From: JAKALD01 sp963817785 | GTDB lineage: Bacteria > Pseudomonadota > Gammaproteobacteria > Burkholderiales > SG8-39 | Direction: 5' to 3' | Assembly (NCBI GenBank): GCA_963817785.1 | Contig: CAWFPL010000008.1 | Location: forward strand, 1,364,001 to 1,428,000 | DNA: 64,000 nucleotides | Shown: positions 25,903-34,441 of the stretch, piece after piece | Position numbering within the stretch: position 1 is the first letter of the stretch | Layout of the letters: each line of letters starts with the position of its first letter | Notes under the pieces: generated by a model | What the model was told of the DNA's origin: nothing | Databases searched by the model: none | What the model saw: only the letters and a program-made list of their open reading frames with translations | Made by a program: the position numbers and the translations under genes

Positions 25903-26897
25903 AGCAGCTCGCGGTCCTGCTGGTGGCTTTGGTCCTGTGCGGCGCGGCCGACGCCCGGCCGCCGGCGCAGTCCCCGTACCTCGAGCGTCCGCAGGTGCGC
26001 GCCTTCATCCGGCAGATGATCGAGCGCCACGGCTTCGACGCCAAGGCGCTGCGCGATCTGTTCGCGCAGGCGCGCTTCCTGCCGGAGGTGCTCGCCGCAA
26101 TGCGGCCGACGCCTGCGCAGCGTCCCTCCTGGGAGGACTACCGCGCGATGTTCGTCAACGCGCGCCGCATCGACCAGGGGCTGGGCTTCTGGGAAGTGAA
26201 CCGCGCGGCGCTCGCGCGCGCGCACCGCCTCTACGGCGTGCCCGCGGAAGTGATCGTCGCCATCATCGGCATCGAGACCTTCTACGGCCGGCAAACCGGG
26301 CGCTGGCGGGTGCTCGACGCGCTGAGCACGCTCGCCTTCGATGACCCGCGGCGCGGGCAGTTCTTCCGCGGCGAGCTGGAGAGTTACCTGCTGTTCGCGC
26401 ACGAGGCCGGGCTCGACGTGCTCGCGCTGCGCGGCTCCCCGGCGGGAGCGATCGGTCTGCCGCAATTCATGCCGCGCACCTATCGCGAGTACGCGGTGGA
26501 CTTCGACGGCGACGGCAAGGCGGACCTGCTCGACAGCGCCGCGGACGCGATCGGCAGCGTCGCCAACTTCTTGCAGGCGCACGGCTGGCGCCGCGGCGAG
26601 CCGGCGGACCTGGACGCAAGCGTGAGCGGCGAGGGATATTGGGCCTACGCCGACGGCGGCGTGCAACCGCGCTACACGCTTGCCGAGCTCGCGCGGGCTG
26701 GCGTCGCTTTCACCGCCCCGGGATTGCCGGTCGACGCGCGAGCCGCGCTGATCGAGCTCGAGACCCCCGATCAACCGAGCGAGTACCGGATCGGGCTCAA
26801 CAACTTCTACGTGCTCACCCGCTACAACCGCAGCTCGTTCTACGCCTGCGCAGTGGGCGATCTCGCCGCAGCGCTGCGCGCCGCCCGGCGCCCTTGA
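25899..26897 (+). CDS. mltB: Membrane-bound or secreted lytic murein transglycosylase B
   Basis: A 332-residue MltB. It has a signal peptide at residues ~1-19 (LLVALVLCGAADA). LVLCGAA resembles a weak lipobox, so lipid attachment is possible. Catalytic Glu126 lies in IIGIETFYGRQTGR, followed by FMPRTYREYAVDFDGDGKADL and the end motif LNNFYVLTRYNRSSFYACAV. It cuts peptidoglycan glycan strands non-hydrolytically. It is the second lytic transglycosylase of the same operon and is convergent with rpoS. Confidence 0.94.
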   Translation: MKQLAVLLVALVLCGAADARPPAQSPYLERPQVRAFIRQMIERHGFDAKALRDLFAQARFLPEVLAAMRPTPAQRPSWEDYRAMFVNARRIDQGLGFWEVNRAALARAHRLYGVPAEVIVAIIGIETFYGRQTGRWRVLDALSTLAFDDPRRGQFFRGELESYLLFAHEAGLDVLALRGSPAGAIGLPQFMPRTYREYAVDFDGDGKADLLDSAADAIGSVANFLQAHGWRRGEPADLDASVSGEGYWAYADGGVQPRYTLAELARAGVAFTAPGLPVDARAALIELETPDQPSEYRIGLNNFYVLTRYNRSSFYACAVGDLAAALRAARRP

Positions 26898-26930
26898 GCC
26901 GGCGCGCCCCGGCGCGACCGGCACTGCGCC

Positions 26931-27881
26931 TTACAGCAGCACGTCCTTCGACATGCCGCGGCAGCGCAGGATCGCGCGCAGCCGATCGAGCGCCTCGACC
27001 TGGATCTGGCGCACCCGCTCGCGCGTGAGACCCAGCTCGTCGGCCAGCGTCTCGAGCGTCGCGGCATCCCACCCGGCGAGCCCGTAGCGCCGCTCGAGCA
27101 CGCGGCGCTGCTTGTCGGGCAGCTGCGCCAGCCAGTCCTGCACCAGGGCCTCGATCTCGTGGCCGGCGAGCGAGGCCTCGGGTGGCAGCGCGTCCTCCGC
27201 CGCGATCGATTCGCCCACCGAGAGCAGCGGATCGACATCGAGCGGCGCGTCGAGCGAGGCGGTGTGCTCGCCGAGCGTCAGGATGCGGCGCACCTCCTCG
27301 GGCGGCCTGCCGATCAGGTGCGCGATGTCCTCGTGCGTCACCGCGCGCTCGCCTCCGGCCTCGAGCAGGCGCCTGGCGCGCAGCACGCCGTTCAGCTCCT
27401 TCAGCACGTGCACCGGCAACCGGATGGTGCGCGACTGATTCATGATCGCGCGCTCGATGTTCTGGCGGATCCACCACGTCGCATAGGTCGAGAAGCGCAA
27501 TCCGCGCTCGGGATCGAATTTGCCGATCGCGTGCATCAGACCGAGGTTGCCCTCCTCGATCAGGTCGCCGAGCGGCAAGCCGCGGTTGAGGTAATGCTTG
27601 GCGATGTTCACCACCAGCCGCAGGTTGTGCTCGATCATCCTCTGCCGGGCGCCGAAGTCGCCGCGCTGCGCAGCACGCGCGGTCGCCCGCTCCTCGTCCG
27701 GGGAGAGCAGCCGCTTGGCGCTGACCTCGCGCAGGTACAGCTGGGTCAGGTCCGAGAGCAGGGCCGCTTCCGCAGCGGCGCGCGTTTCGGCGTCCGCGCC
27801 GCCCGCCTCGTCGGGCGCGGCCGGCGGCACTGCGCCTTCGTCCGCGCCGGGCGACCGTTCCTCGCGCTCGTGGTTCATCAA
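26931..27881 (-). CDS. rpoS: RNA polymerase sigma factor RpoS
   Basis: A 316-residue sigma-70 family factor of the stationary-phase/general stress class. Region 1.2 is YLREVSAKRLLSPDEE, region 2 GDLIEEGNLGLMHAIGKFDPERGLRFSTYATWWIRQ, region 3 IRLPVHVLKELN and region 4.2 ETLADELGLTRERVRQIQVEAL. The start overlaps the nlpD stop by 4 bases, the classical surE-pcm-nlpD-rpoS layout in which part of rpoS transcription starts inside nlpD. Confidence 0.97.
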   Translation of the reverse strand: MMNHEREERSPGADEGAVPPAAPDEAGGADAETRAAAEAALLSDLTQLYLREVSAKRLLSPDEERATARAAQRGDFGARQRMIEHNLRLVVNIAKHYLNRGLPLGDLIEEGNLGLMHAIGKFDPERGLRFSTYATWWIRQNIERAIMNQSRTIRLPVHVLKELNGVLRARRLLEAGGERAVTHEDIAHLIGRPPEEVRRILTLGEHTASLDAPLDVDPLLSVGESIAAEDALPPEASLAGHEIEALVQDWLAQLPDKQRRVLERRYGLAGWDAATLETLADELGLTRERVRQIQVEALDRLRAILRCRGMSKDVLL

Positions 27882-28891
27882 CGCCGGATGGCGGGCAGAT
27901 ACTTGAGGGGATCGACGGGCTTGCCGGACTTGCGGATCTCGAAATGCAGCATCGGGGTGTCGGCCTCGGTGTCGCCGATCTCCCCGATCTTCTGACCGCG
28001 CGTCACGACCTGCCCCTCTTTCACCAGGATGGTCTTGTTGTGCGCGTAGACGCTGTTGAAGCCGTCGGCGTGCTTGATGACGATCAGCCTGCCGTACCCG
28101 CGGATGCCGCTGCCGGTATACATGACGCGGCCGGGTGCGGCGGCGAGCACGGGGTCGCCGAGCTTGCCGCCGATGTCGATGCCCTTATTGTTCGGCTCGG
28201 AAAATCCGGCGAGCAGCTTGCCCTTCGCCGGCCAGATGAAATCGATCGGGCCGGCCGCGCCCGGCGCCGGCTGCGGTTCGGTCTTGGCGAGCTGTTGCGG
28301 GGCCGGCGTCGCGGCGGGCTGGGCGGCGGCCGGCTGGGTGGTAGCAGGCTGGGCGGCGGCGGGCTGGGTGGCAGCGGGCTGGCCGGGTGCGCTCTGACCT
28401 TCGCCCTGCGACAGCAATGCCACGTTCTGCGCAGAATATGGCAGGCGCAGCGCCTTCGGCGAGGTCACCGTGGCGCCGGGGGCGACCGGCTGCGGCGCCA
28501 CCGGCCCGACCCCGGGTGTGGCGCCGCCGAGCGGGCGTGCTTCCACGGGCCCCGCGCCGCGCGCCGCTCCCACCTGGACCGTCGGTTCCTGCGGCGGCGC
28601 CACGCGCAGGAGCTGGCCGACGCGGATCTTGGCGGGATCGTCGATCTTGTTCCACTGCGCCAGGTCGCGGTAGCCCACGCCGTGCTCCAGCGCGATGCTG
28701 TAGAGCGTGTCGCCGCGCTGCACCACGTAGTAGCCCTGCGGCACGGCCTGCGCTCCGGGCTGGCTCGTGCTCTCGGGCGGCGGCGTGAGGCTCACGACCG
28801 GCGCGGATACCGGGCGGCTCGCGCAGCCGGCGACGGCAAGCGCCGCCGCCACGATCAGCCAAGCGCCTCTGTGCTGTGCGGACATGGTCAT
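27878..28891 (-). CDS. nlpD: NlpD-type lipoprotein, LysM plus M23 domain
   Basis: A 337-residue outer-membrane lipoprotein with lipobox AVAGC near residue 23. A LysM domain follows (YYVVQRGDTLYSIALEHGVGYRDLAQWNKI), then a Pro/Ala/Gln-rich linker with repeated AAQPATTQPA-like units, then a C-terminal M23 domain (GKLGDPVLAAAPGRVMYTG, DGFNSVYAHNKTILV). Zinc-site positions appear replaced (GIDIGG instead of HxGxD), as expected for NlpD, a non-enzymatic activator of AmiC amidase. Start ATG 28891 overlaps the pcm stop; ATG 28885 is possible. Confidence 0.94.
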   Translation of the reverse strand: MTMSAQHRGAWLIVAAALAVAGCASRPVSAPVVSLTPPPESTSQPGAQAVPQGYYVVQRGDTLYSIALEHGVGYRDLAQWNKIDDPAKIRVGQLLRVAPPQEPTVQVGAARGAGPVEARPLGGATPGVGPVAPQPVAPGATVTSPKALRLPYSAQNVALLSQGEGQSAPGQPAATQPAAAQPATTQPAAAQPAATPAPQQLAKTEPQPAPGAAGPIDFIWPAKGKLLAGFSEPNNKGIDIGGKLGDPVLAAAPGRVMYTGSGIRGYGRLIVIKHADGFNSVYAHNKTILVKEGQVVTRGQKIGEIGDTEADTPMLHFEIRKSGKPVDPLKYLPAIRR

Positions 28892-29571
28892 GCTTTCCCC
28901 GGCTCGAGCGGCACGAACCTCACCGGATCCAAGGCGGTTTCCGTAAACCCGCGCGCGCCGCGCTCGATCAGAACCAGGCGCTGCGCAGCGCGCGCCGTGC
29001 CCGGCGCTTTCAGCGGAAGGATCATTCTGCCGCCCGGCGCCAGCTGCCGTAACAGGGCCGGCGGTACCTGCGGCGCCGCTGCCGCGACGATGATCGAGTC
29101 GAAAGGCGCCGCCTTCTCCAGGCCGGCGTTGCCGTCGCCGTGCACCAGGCGCAGGTTGGCGAGCTTCAAGCCCAGCAGGTTGGCGCGCGCGCGCTCGAGC
29201 AGCGCGAGAATGCGCTCCACCGAATACACCTCGCGCGCCACGTGCGCCAGCACCGCGGCCTGGTAGCCGCAGCCGGTGCCCACCTCGAGCGCCTTGCCCG
29301 GATCGCGCGCGCGGCCGAGCTCCTCGAGCATGCGCGCCACCATGTACGGCTGCGAGATGGTCTGGCCGAATCCGATCGGCAGCGCGCTGTCCTCGTAGGC
29401 GCGGCTCGCCAGCGCCTCCTCGACGAACACGTGGCGCGGCACCACGGCCATCGCCGCCAGCACGCGCTCGTCGCGGATGCCTTCCTCGCGCAGGCGCTCG
29501 ACCATGCGCGCGCGAGTGCGCTGCGAGGTCATGCCGATGCCGGCGAAGTTCTTGCCCAGACGCGCGTTCAC
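28888..29571 (-). CDS. pcm: Protein-L-isoaspartate O-methyltransferase
   Basis: A 227-residue PCMT that methylates L-isoaspartyl residues in aged proteins using SAM. Evidence: IGMTSQRTRARMVERL at the start, VPRHVFVEEALASRAYEDSALPIGFGQTISQPYMVARML, SAM motif ALEVGTGCGYQAAVLA, and DSIIVAAAAPQVPPALLRQLAPGGRMI. The GTG at 29571 overlaps the surE stop (GTGA) and suits translational coupling; ATG 29532 would give 214 residues. It belongs to the surE-pcm-nlpD-rpoS operon. Confidence 0.96.
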   Translation of the reverse strand: MNARLGKNFAGIGMTSQRTRARMVERLREEGIRDERVLAAMAVVPRHVFVEEALASRAYEDSALPIGFGQTISQPYMVARMLEELGRARDPGKALEVGTGCGYQAAVLAHVAREVYSVERILALLERARANLLGLKLANLRLVHGDGNAGLEKAAPFDSIIVAAAAPQVPPALLRQLAPGGRMILPLKAPGTARAAQRLVLIERGARGFTETALDPVRFVPLEPGKA

Positions 29572-30311
29572 TGCCCGAGCCACTCCTTCACCAGTGCAAG
29601 CTGCCCGTGATGCGTGAGGTCGACCCGCAGCGGAGTCACCGAGACCCGGTTGCCGGCGACGGCGCAAAAATCGGTGCCCGGTCCGGCATCCTGCGCGTCG
29701 CCGGCGGCCCCGATCCAGTACGCGTCCTCGCCGCGCGGCGTCTGGATGCGCACCACCGGCTCGGCCTTGTGCCGCTTGCCGAGGCGCGTCACTTCGACGC
29801 CAGCGAGCTCCGCCGTTGCCACGTCCGGCACGTTGATGTTGAGCAGCACCGGCTCGCGCACCGGCGCGCGGGCGATACGTTCGACCATCTCCGCCGCGAT
29901 CGCGGCCGCGGTTTCGTAATGGCGCCCTAACTTGCTGGTGAGCGACACCGCGAGCGAGGGGATGCCGAGCAGGTAACCCTCCGTGGCCGCCGCGACGGTG
30001 CCGGAATAAATGGTGTCGTCGCCCATGTTGGCGCCGAGGTTGATGCCCGACACGACGATATCGGGCAGGAAATCGAGCAGCCCGGTCACCGCCAGATGCA
30101 CGCAATCGGTCGGCGTGCCGTTGACGAAGAAAAAGCCGTTGGCCGCGCGCCGCGCGCTCAGCGGCCGGTCCAGTGTCAGCGAGTTCGAGGCCCCGGAGCG
30201 GTCGCGCTCCGGGGCGACCACAGTCACCTCGCCGAGCGCCGCCAAGCGCTCGGCCAGCAGCGTGATGCCGGGAGAGAAATAACCGTCGTCGTTGGAGATC
30301 AGGAGGCGCAT
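29568..30311 (-). CDS. surE: 5'/3'-nucleotidase SurE
   Basis: A 247-residue survival protein with nucleoside monophosphate phosphatase activity. It has the metal site NDDG (Asp8, Asp9), APERDRSGASNSLTLDRPL with the conserved serine, VNGTPTDCVHLA, and VVSGINLGANMGDDTIYSGTV with the third metal ligand region. Length and motifs are normal. It heads the operon that leads into rpoS. Confidence 0.97.
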   Translation of the reverse strand: MRLLISNDDGYFSPGITLLAERLAALGEVTVVAPERDRSGASNSLTLDRPLSARRAANGFFFVNGTPTDCVHLAVTGLLDFLPDIVVSGINLGANMGDDTIYSGTVAAATEGYLLGIPSLAVSLTSKLGRHYETAAAIAAEMVERIARAPVREPVLLNINVPDVATAELAGVEVTRLGKRHKAEPVVRIQTPRGEDAYWIGAAGDAQDAGPGTDFCAVAGNRVSVTPLRVDLTHHGQLALVKEWLGQ

Positions 30312-30364
30312 CGCGGGACGCTGAATTCTATCCGACCCGCGCTCTGGCGGGCGAGTTGCGCGCC

Positions 30365-30688
30365 TCAGCGCGCCTGCTCCCAGATCACGTCGGCCTGCTC
30401 CTTCGCCGCTGCCTGCAGGAGCTTGACCAGCGGGAACGCGCGCGTGGCGAGGTCGATGCGCGCGGCTGCGTCCGCAGCGCCGCCGGCGGGCGCGCTGGCG
30501 AGCTCGCGGCCGTGAATCGCCAGCTCGGCCTGCAGCTGCGCGAGCGCCGCGGCGACGTCCTTGCCCAGGATCGCGGCGGGAACCACCCCGCTCATGCCCA
30601 TCAGCTTGAGCAGCCTGGCGGCGACGTCGCCGAACATCAGCACGCTGGCGCCCGCGTCGGAGCGGAACTTGATGAGCACTCGTGACAT
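30365..30688 (-). CDS. DUF1840 family protein
   Basis: A 107-residue protein of the DUF1840 family, found in betaproteobacteria and of unknown function. It starts MSRVLIKFRSDAGASVLMFGDVAARLL, continues GVVPAAILGKDVAAALAQLQAEL, and ends LATRAFPLVKLLQAAAKEQADVIWE. It appears soluble and largely helical with an initial beta strand. It lies 53 bases upstream of surE on the same strand. Confidence 0.85.
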   Translation of the reverse strand: MSRVLIKFRSDAGASVLMFGDVAARLLKLMGMSGVVPAAILGKDVAAALAQLQAELAIHGRELASAPAGGAADAAARIDLATRAFPLVKLLQAAAKEQADVIWEQAR

Positions 30689-31001
30689 CCGGTCGTGGCG
30701 CGGCCCGCATGCCGCTCAGGCAACGAAGATACCCAAGTAAGCGCGCCCCGGGAAGCCCGGTCGGTGGCCGCGGGCGCGGATCGACCGGGCGCGTCCAATC
30801 GCCCTGAATGCTTGGTTTCAGGATGGCGCCTGCGCCCGCGGCGGGGGCGCGGCGAGGCTTTACCGCAGCGATCTTTTATGGAACTATCGCCGCTCACAAG
30901 CGCGCCCCGACCGTGGGGCGTCGATAAGTCCCGGGGGCGACCGGGCGACGTGCGATCTCGGCAGGCGAGCGCGGATCGTCAATCGACGAGGAGGAGCAGG
31001 A
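30689..31001. other. Intergenic region between DUF1840 and livG
   Basis: A 313-base non-coding gap between divergent units. It should hold promoters for both, but no convincing -35/-10 pair was identified by eye. GC-rich inverted stretches occur around 30840-30860. Just before livG a purine-rich ribosome binding site (GAGGAGGAGCAGGAG) is clear. Confidence 0.5.
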
Positions 31002-31781
31002 GTGCAGATCCCGGCCGGCACGCTGTTGCGCGTCAAGGACGTGCGTGTGCGCTTTGGCGGGATCGTCGCGCTCGACGGCGTGTCCTTCGACATCGACGCC
31101 GGCCAAATCGCGGGGCTCATCGGGCCCAACGGGGCGGGCAAGACCACGCTGTTCAACTGCCTGAGCCGGCTGTACGACGTAAGCCAGGGCACGATCGAGT
31201 TCGACGGCCGGCCGCTGCTCGGCGTGCCCAGGCACCGCATCGCGGCGCTCGGCATCGGCCGCACGTTCCAGAACCTCGCCCTGTTCCGCAGCATGACGGT
31301 GTTCGACAACATCCTGGTCGGCCTGCATTGCCGCACGCGCACCGGCTTCGTGTCCAACTTCCTGCGCTTGCCGCGGGTGGCGCGGGAACGAAGGGATGCC
31401 GAGGCGCGCACGCGCGAGCTGGTGAAGTTCCTGCAGCTCGAGAGCGTCGCCGAGACGCCGGTGTCGACGCTGTCCTTCGGCACCCAGAAGCGCGTCGAGC
31501 TCGGCCGCGCGCTCGCGAGCGAGCCGAAGCTGTTGCTGCTCGACGAGCCCGCCTGCGGGCTCAACCACGAAGAGGTCGATGCGCTCGGCGCCATGATCCG
31601 CGACATCCGCGATCGGCTGCGGATCACCGTGCTGCTCGTCGAGCACCACATGAACCTGGTGATGAGCGTCTCCGACAAGGTCGTGGCGCTCGACTTCGGG
31701 CGCAAGATCGCCGACGGCACGCCCGCCGAGGTGCGCCAGCAGCCGGAGGTGATCCGCGCCTACCTCGGGACGGCGCACTGA
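31002..31781 (+). CDS. livG: Branched-chain amino acid/amide ABC transporter ATPase (LivG type)
   Basis: A 259-residue ATPase of the hydrophobic amino acid uptake family. Walker A is GPNGAGKTT; the Q-loop region FQNLALFRSMTVFDNI is typical of LivG; the signature is modified to LSFGTQKRVELGRAL; Walker B is LLLLDEPACGLN; the switch histidine is in LLVEHHMNLVM. The GTG start is preceded by a strong purine-rich ribosome binding site. It overlaps livF by one base (TGATG) and leads a livG-livF-livH-livM-binding protein operon. Confidence 0.93.
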   Translation: MQIPAGTLLRVKDVRVRFGGIVALDGVSFDIDAGQIAGLIGPNGAGKTTLFNCLSRLYDVSQGTIEFDGRPLLGVPRHRIAALGIGRTFQNLALFRSMTVFDNILVGLHCRTRTGFVSNFLRLPRVARERRDAEARTRELVKFLQLESVAETPVSTLSFGTQKRVELGRALASEPKLLLLDEPACGLNHEEVDALGAMIRDIRDRLRITVLLVEHHMNLVMSVSDKVVALDFGRKIADGTPAEVRQQPEVIRAYLGTAH

Positions 31782-32494
31782 TGGCCGCCCTGCTCGCCGC
31801 CGCCAAGCTCGAGGCCTTCTACGGGCCAACGCAGGTGCTGCACGGGCTGACCTTCGACATTCAGGAGGGCTCGATCACCACGCTGCTCGGCGCCAACGGC
31901 GCCGGCAAGACTACGACGCTGCGCGCGGTGTGCGCCATGATCCGGACCCAGGGCGAGGTCAGCTTCGACGGCCAGCGCATCGACGCCCGCGGCACCGAGG
32001 ACATTGTGCGCCTCGGCATCGCCCACGTTCCCGACGGGCGCGGCACCTTCGTCCACCTGAGCACCGAGGAGAACCTGCGCCTCGGGGGCTATACGCGCCG
32101 CGACCGGCACGCGGTCGCCGCGGACATCGAGCGCATGTACGAGTACTTCCCGCGCCTGCGCGAGCGCCGCAGGCAGCAGGCCGGCACGCTGTCCGGCGGC
32201 GAGCAGCAGATGCTGGCGATCGCACGCGCGCTGATGCTCAAGCCGCGGCTGCTGCTGCTCGACGAGCCTTCGTTCGGGCTCGCGCCGCTGCTCGTGGGGC
32301 AGATCTTCGACATCATGCGCACCATCAACCAGAAGGAGAAGGTCGCCATCCTGCTGGTCGAGCAGAACGCGGCCATGGCGCTCGAGCTCGCCGACCACGC
32401 CTATCTGCTCGAGACCGGGCGCATCGTGATGTCGGGCAGCGCCGCCGCCATCCGCAGCGACGATTCGGTGCGCCGTTCCTACCTTGGATACTGA
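31781..32494 (+). CDS. livF: Branched-chain amino acid/amide ABC transporter ATPase (LivF type)
   Basis: A 237-residue ATPase, the partner of LivG. Walker A is GANGAGKTTT, followed by VPDGRGTFVHLSTEENL (LivF-type Q-loop region), signature LSGGEQQMLAIARAL, Walker B LLLLDEPSFGLAP and LLVEQNAAMALE. It starts on the last base of livG. Together with LivG it should power uptake of branched-chain amino acids, amides or urea; the binding protein decides which. Confidence 0.94.
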   Translation: MAALLAAAKLEAFYGPTQVLHGLTFDIQEGSITTLLGANGAGKTTTLRAVCAMIRTQGEVSFDGQRIDARGTEDIVRLGIAHVPDGRGTFVHLSTEENLRLGGYTRRDRHAVAADIERMYEYFPRLRERRRQQAGTLSGGEQQMLAIARALMLKPRLLLLDEPSFGLAPLLVGQIFDIMRTINQKEKVAILLVEQNAAMALELADHAYLLETGRIVMSGSAAAIRSDDSVRRSYLGY

Positions 32495-32521
32495 AGCCGG
32501 CTCGCCCCGGGGGCAAAGACG

Positions 32522-33394
32522 ATGAACGTTTTCTGGGAGCAGGTGTTTGCCGGCCTCGTCACGGGCGGCATCTACGCCAGCGTCGCCCTGGCGCTGGTCA
32601 TGATCTACCAGGCCACGCATCAGGTGAACTTCGCGCAGGGCCAGATGGCGATGTTCTCCACCTATCTCGCCTGGTCGATGATCAACGCGGGCATGTCCTA
32701 TTGGCTGGCCTTCGTGTTGACCGTGCTGATCTCGTTCGTCGGCGGCGTGGTCATCGAGCGGGTGATCATCCGGCCGGTGGAGAACGCCCCGGTGCTCTCG
32801 GTGGTGGTGGTGTTCATCGGCCTGCTGGTGATCTTCAACAGCCTGGCCGGCTGGATCTACACCTATACGCTCAAGTCGTTCCCGAGCCCGTTTCCGTCGC
32901 GGCCGCTGTTCGGCATCCAATCCGTCTCGCCTCACGGCGTCGGGGCGATCGGCGTGACGCTCGTCGTGCTAGTCTTGCTGTACGCGTTCTTCCGCTTCAC
33001 GCCCCTCGGGCTGGCGATGCGTGCGGCGGCGCAAAATCCTGCCTCGGCGCGGCTGGTTGGGATCCGGGTCGGTTGGATGCTGGCGCTAGGCTGGGGGCTC
33101 GCCGCTGCGGTGGGTGCAGTCGCGGGCATGATGGTGGCACCGATCGTGTACCTGGATCCGAACATGATGTCCGGCGTGCTGTTGTACGCCTTCGCCGCCG
33201 CGCTGCTCGGCGGAATCGACAGCCCCGGCGGCGCGGTGCTGGGCGGGTTCATCGTCGGCGTGCTGGAGAACCTGGTGGGGGCGTACGTGATCGGTAACGA
33301 CCTCAAGCTGAGCCTCGCCCTGGTGCTGATCGTCGGGGTGCTCGTCGTCAGGCCGGCCGGGCTGTTCGGCAAGGCGCTCGTCAGCCGGGTATAG
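32522..33394 (+). CDS. livH: Branched-chain amino acid ABC transporter permease (LivH type)
   Basis: A 290-residue permease with about eight hydrophobic segments. It starts with GLVTGGIYASVALALVMIYQATHQVNFAQGQMAM, the LivH signature (VNFAQGQM corresponds to the conserved xNFAxGxx region). It also has GLAMRAAAQNPASARLVGIRV, the cytoplasmic loop contacting the ATPase, and ALLGGIDSPGGAVLGGFIVG. It follows livF after 27 bases and precedes livM by 4. Confidence 0.93.
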   Translation: MNVFWEQVFAGLVTGGIYASVALALVMIYQATHQVNFAQGQMAMFSTYLAWSMINAGMSYWLAFVLTVLISFVGGVVIERVIIRPVENAPVLSVVVVFIGLLVIFNSLAGWIYTYTLKSFPSPFPSRPLFGIQSVSPHGVGAIGVTLVVLVLLYAFFRFTPLGLAMRAAAQNPASARLVGIRVGWMLALGWGLAAAVGAVAGMMVAPIVYLDPNMMSGVLLYAFAAALLGGIDSPGGAVLGGFIVGVLENLVGAYVIGNDLKLSLALVLIVGVLVVRPAGLFGKALVSRV

Positions 33395-33398
33395 CCCT

Positions 33399-34400
33399 AT
33401 GAACGCCCAGACCACGGACACTGCTTCTCCGGCGAAGATCCCGGGCTCGCGTCTCGGCGGCCTGGCCGCCCTGCTGGCGCTCGCCTGCGCGCTGCCGTTC
33501 ATGATGAGCGGCTACCACACCTTTCAGCTGACGCTGGTGCTGGTGTATTCGATCGCGCTGCTCGGGCTCAACATGCTGACCGGCTACAACGGCCAGATCT
33601 CGCTGGGGCACGGCGCGTTCTACGCGCTCGGCGCCTACACCGCGGCGATCCTCATGAACAGCCTCGACGTGCCCTACTGGGCAACGCTGCCGGCCTCGGC
33701 AGTCGTATGCCTGGTGGCGGGCTTCCTGTTCGGGCTCCCCGCGCTGCGCCTCGAGGGCCTGTACCTCGCGCTCGCCACCTTCGCCCTCGGCGTCACCATG
33801 CCGCCGCTGCTCAAGTACAAGCACTTCGACGCCATCACCGGGGGCTCGCAGGGAATCGTCATCATCAAGCCCGACGCGCCGTTCGGCTTGCCGCTGAGCG
33901 GCGACCAGTGGCTGTACTTCTTCACCCTGGTGGTCGCCATCGTGCTGTTCGCGCTCGCGCGCAATCTGCTGCATGGGCGTGTCGGCCGCGCCATGGTCGC
34001 GATCCGCGACCACCCCATGGCCGCGGAGGCGATGGGCGTCAACTCCGCTCTCTACAAGTCGCTCACCTTCGGCGTGAGCGCGATGTACACCGGCATCGCC
34101 GGCGCGCTGGGCGCGATCGCCGTGCAGTTCGTGGCGCCTGACAGTTTCGACATTTTCCTGTCGATCTCTTTCCTGGTCGGCAGCGTGATCGGCGGGATTT
34201 CCTCGATCGCCGGTGCAGTCTTCGGCGGCGCCTTCATCGTGTTCGTGCCGAACATCGCCAGCCAGATCTCGAAGGCGGCGCCCTGGGCGATCTACGGCGT
34301 GTTTCTGATCGGCTTCATGTACCTGATGCCTGGGGGCGTGGTAGCCTTTCTCCGCATTGCCACGGCTTGGGCAAGGCGGCGTTTCCGCAAAGCCGGTTAG
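33399..34400 (+). CDS. livM: Branched-chain amino acid ABC transporter permease (LivM type)
   Basis: A 333-residue second permease. It has ALLGLNMLTGYNGQISLGHGAFYALGAY (LivM signature), GRAMVAIRDHPMAAEAMGVN (ATPase-contact loop) and SFLVGSVIGGISSIAGAVFGGAFIVF. About nine membrane segments are visible. The short C-terminal tail is basic. It is separated by 41 bases from the binding-protein gene, which carries its own very strong ribosome binding site. Confidence 0.93.
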   Translation: MNAQTTDTASPAKIPGSRLGGLAALLALACALPFMMSGYHTFQLTLVLVYSIALLGLNMLTGYNGQISLGHGAFYALGAYTAAILMNSLDVPYWATLPASAVVCLVAGFLFGLPALRLEGLYLALATFALGVTMPPLLKYKHFDAITGGSQGIVIIKPDAPFGLPLSGDQWLYFFTLVVAIVLFALARNLLHGRVGRAMVAIRDHPMAAEAMGVNSALYKSLTFGVSAMYTGIAGALGAIAVQFVAPDSFDIFLSISFLVGSVIGGISSIAGAVFGGAFIVFVPNIASQISKAAPWAIYGVFLIGFMYLMPGGVVAFLRIATAWARRRFRKAG

Positions 34401-34441
34401 CCCGAGACGGGCAAAGCCATTCACCATCCAAGGAGGAGACC

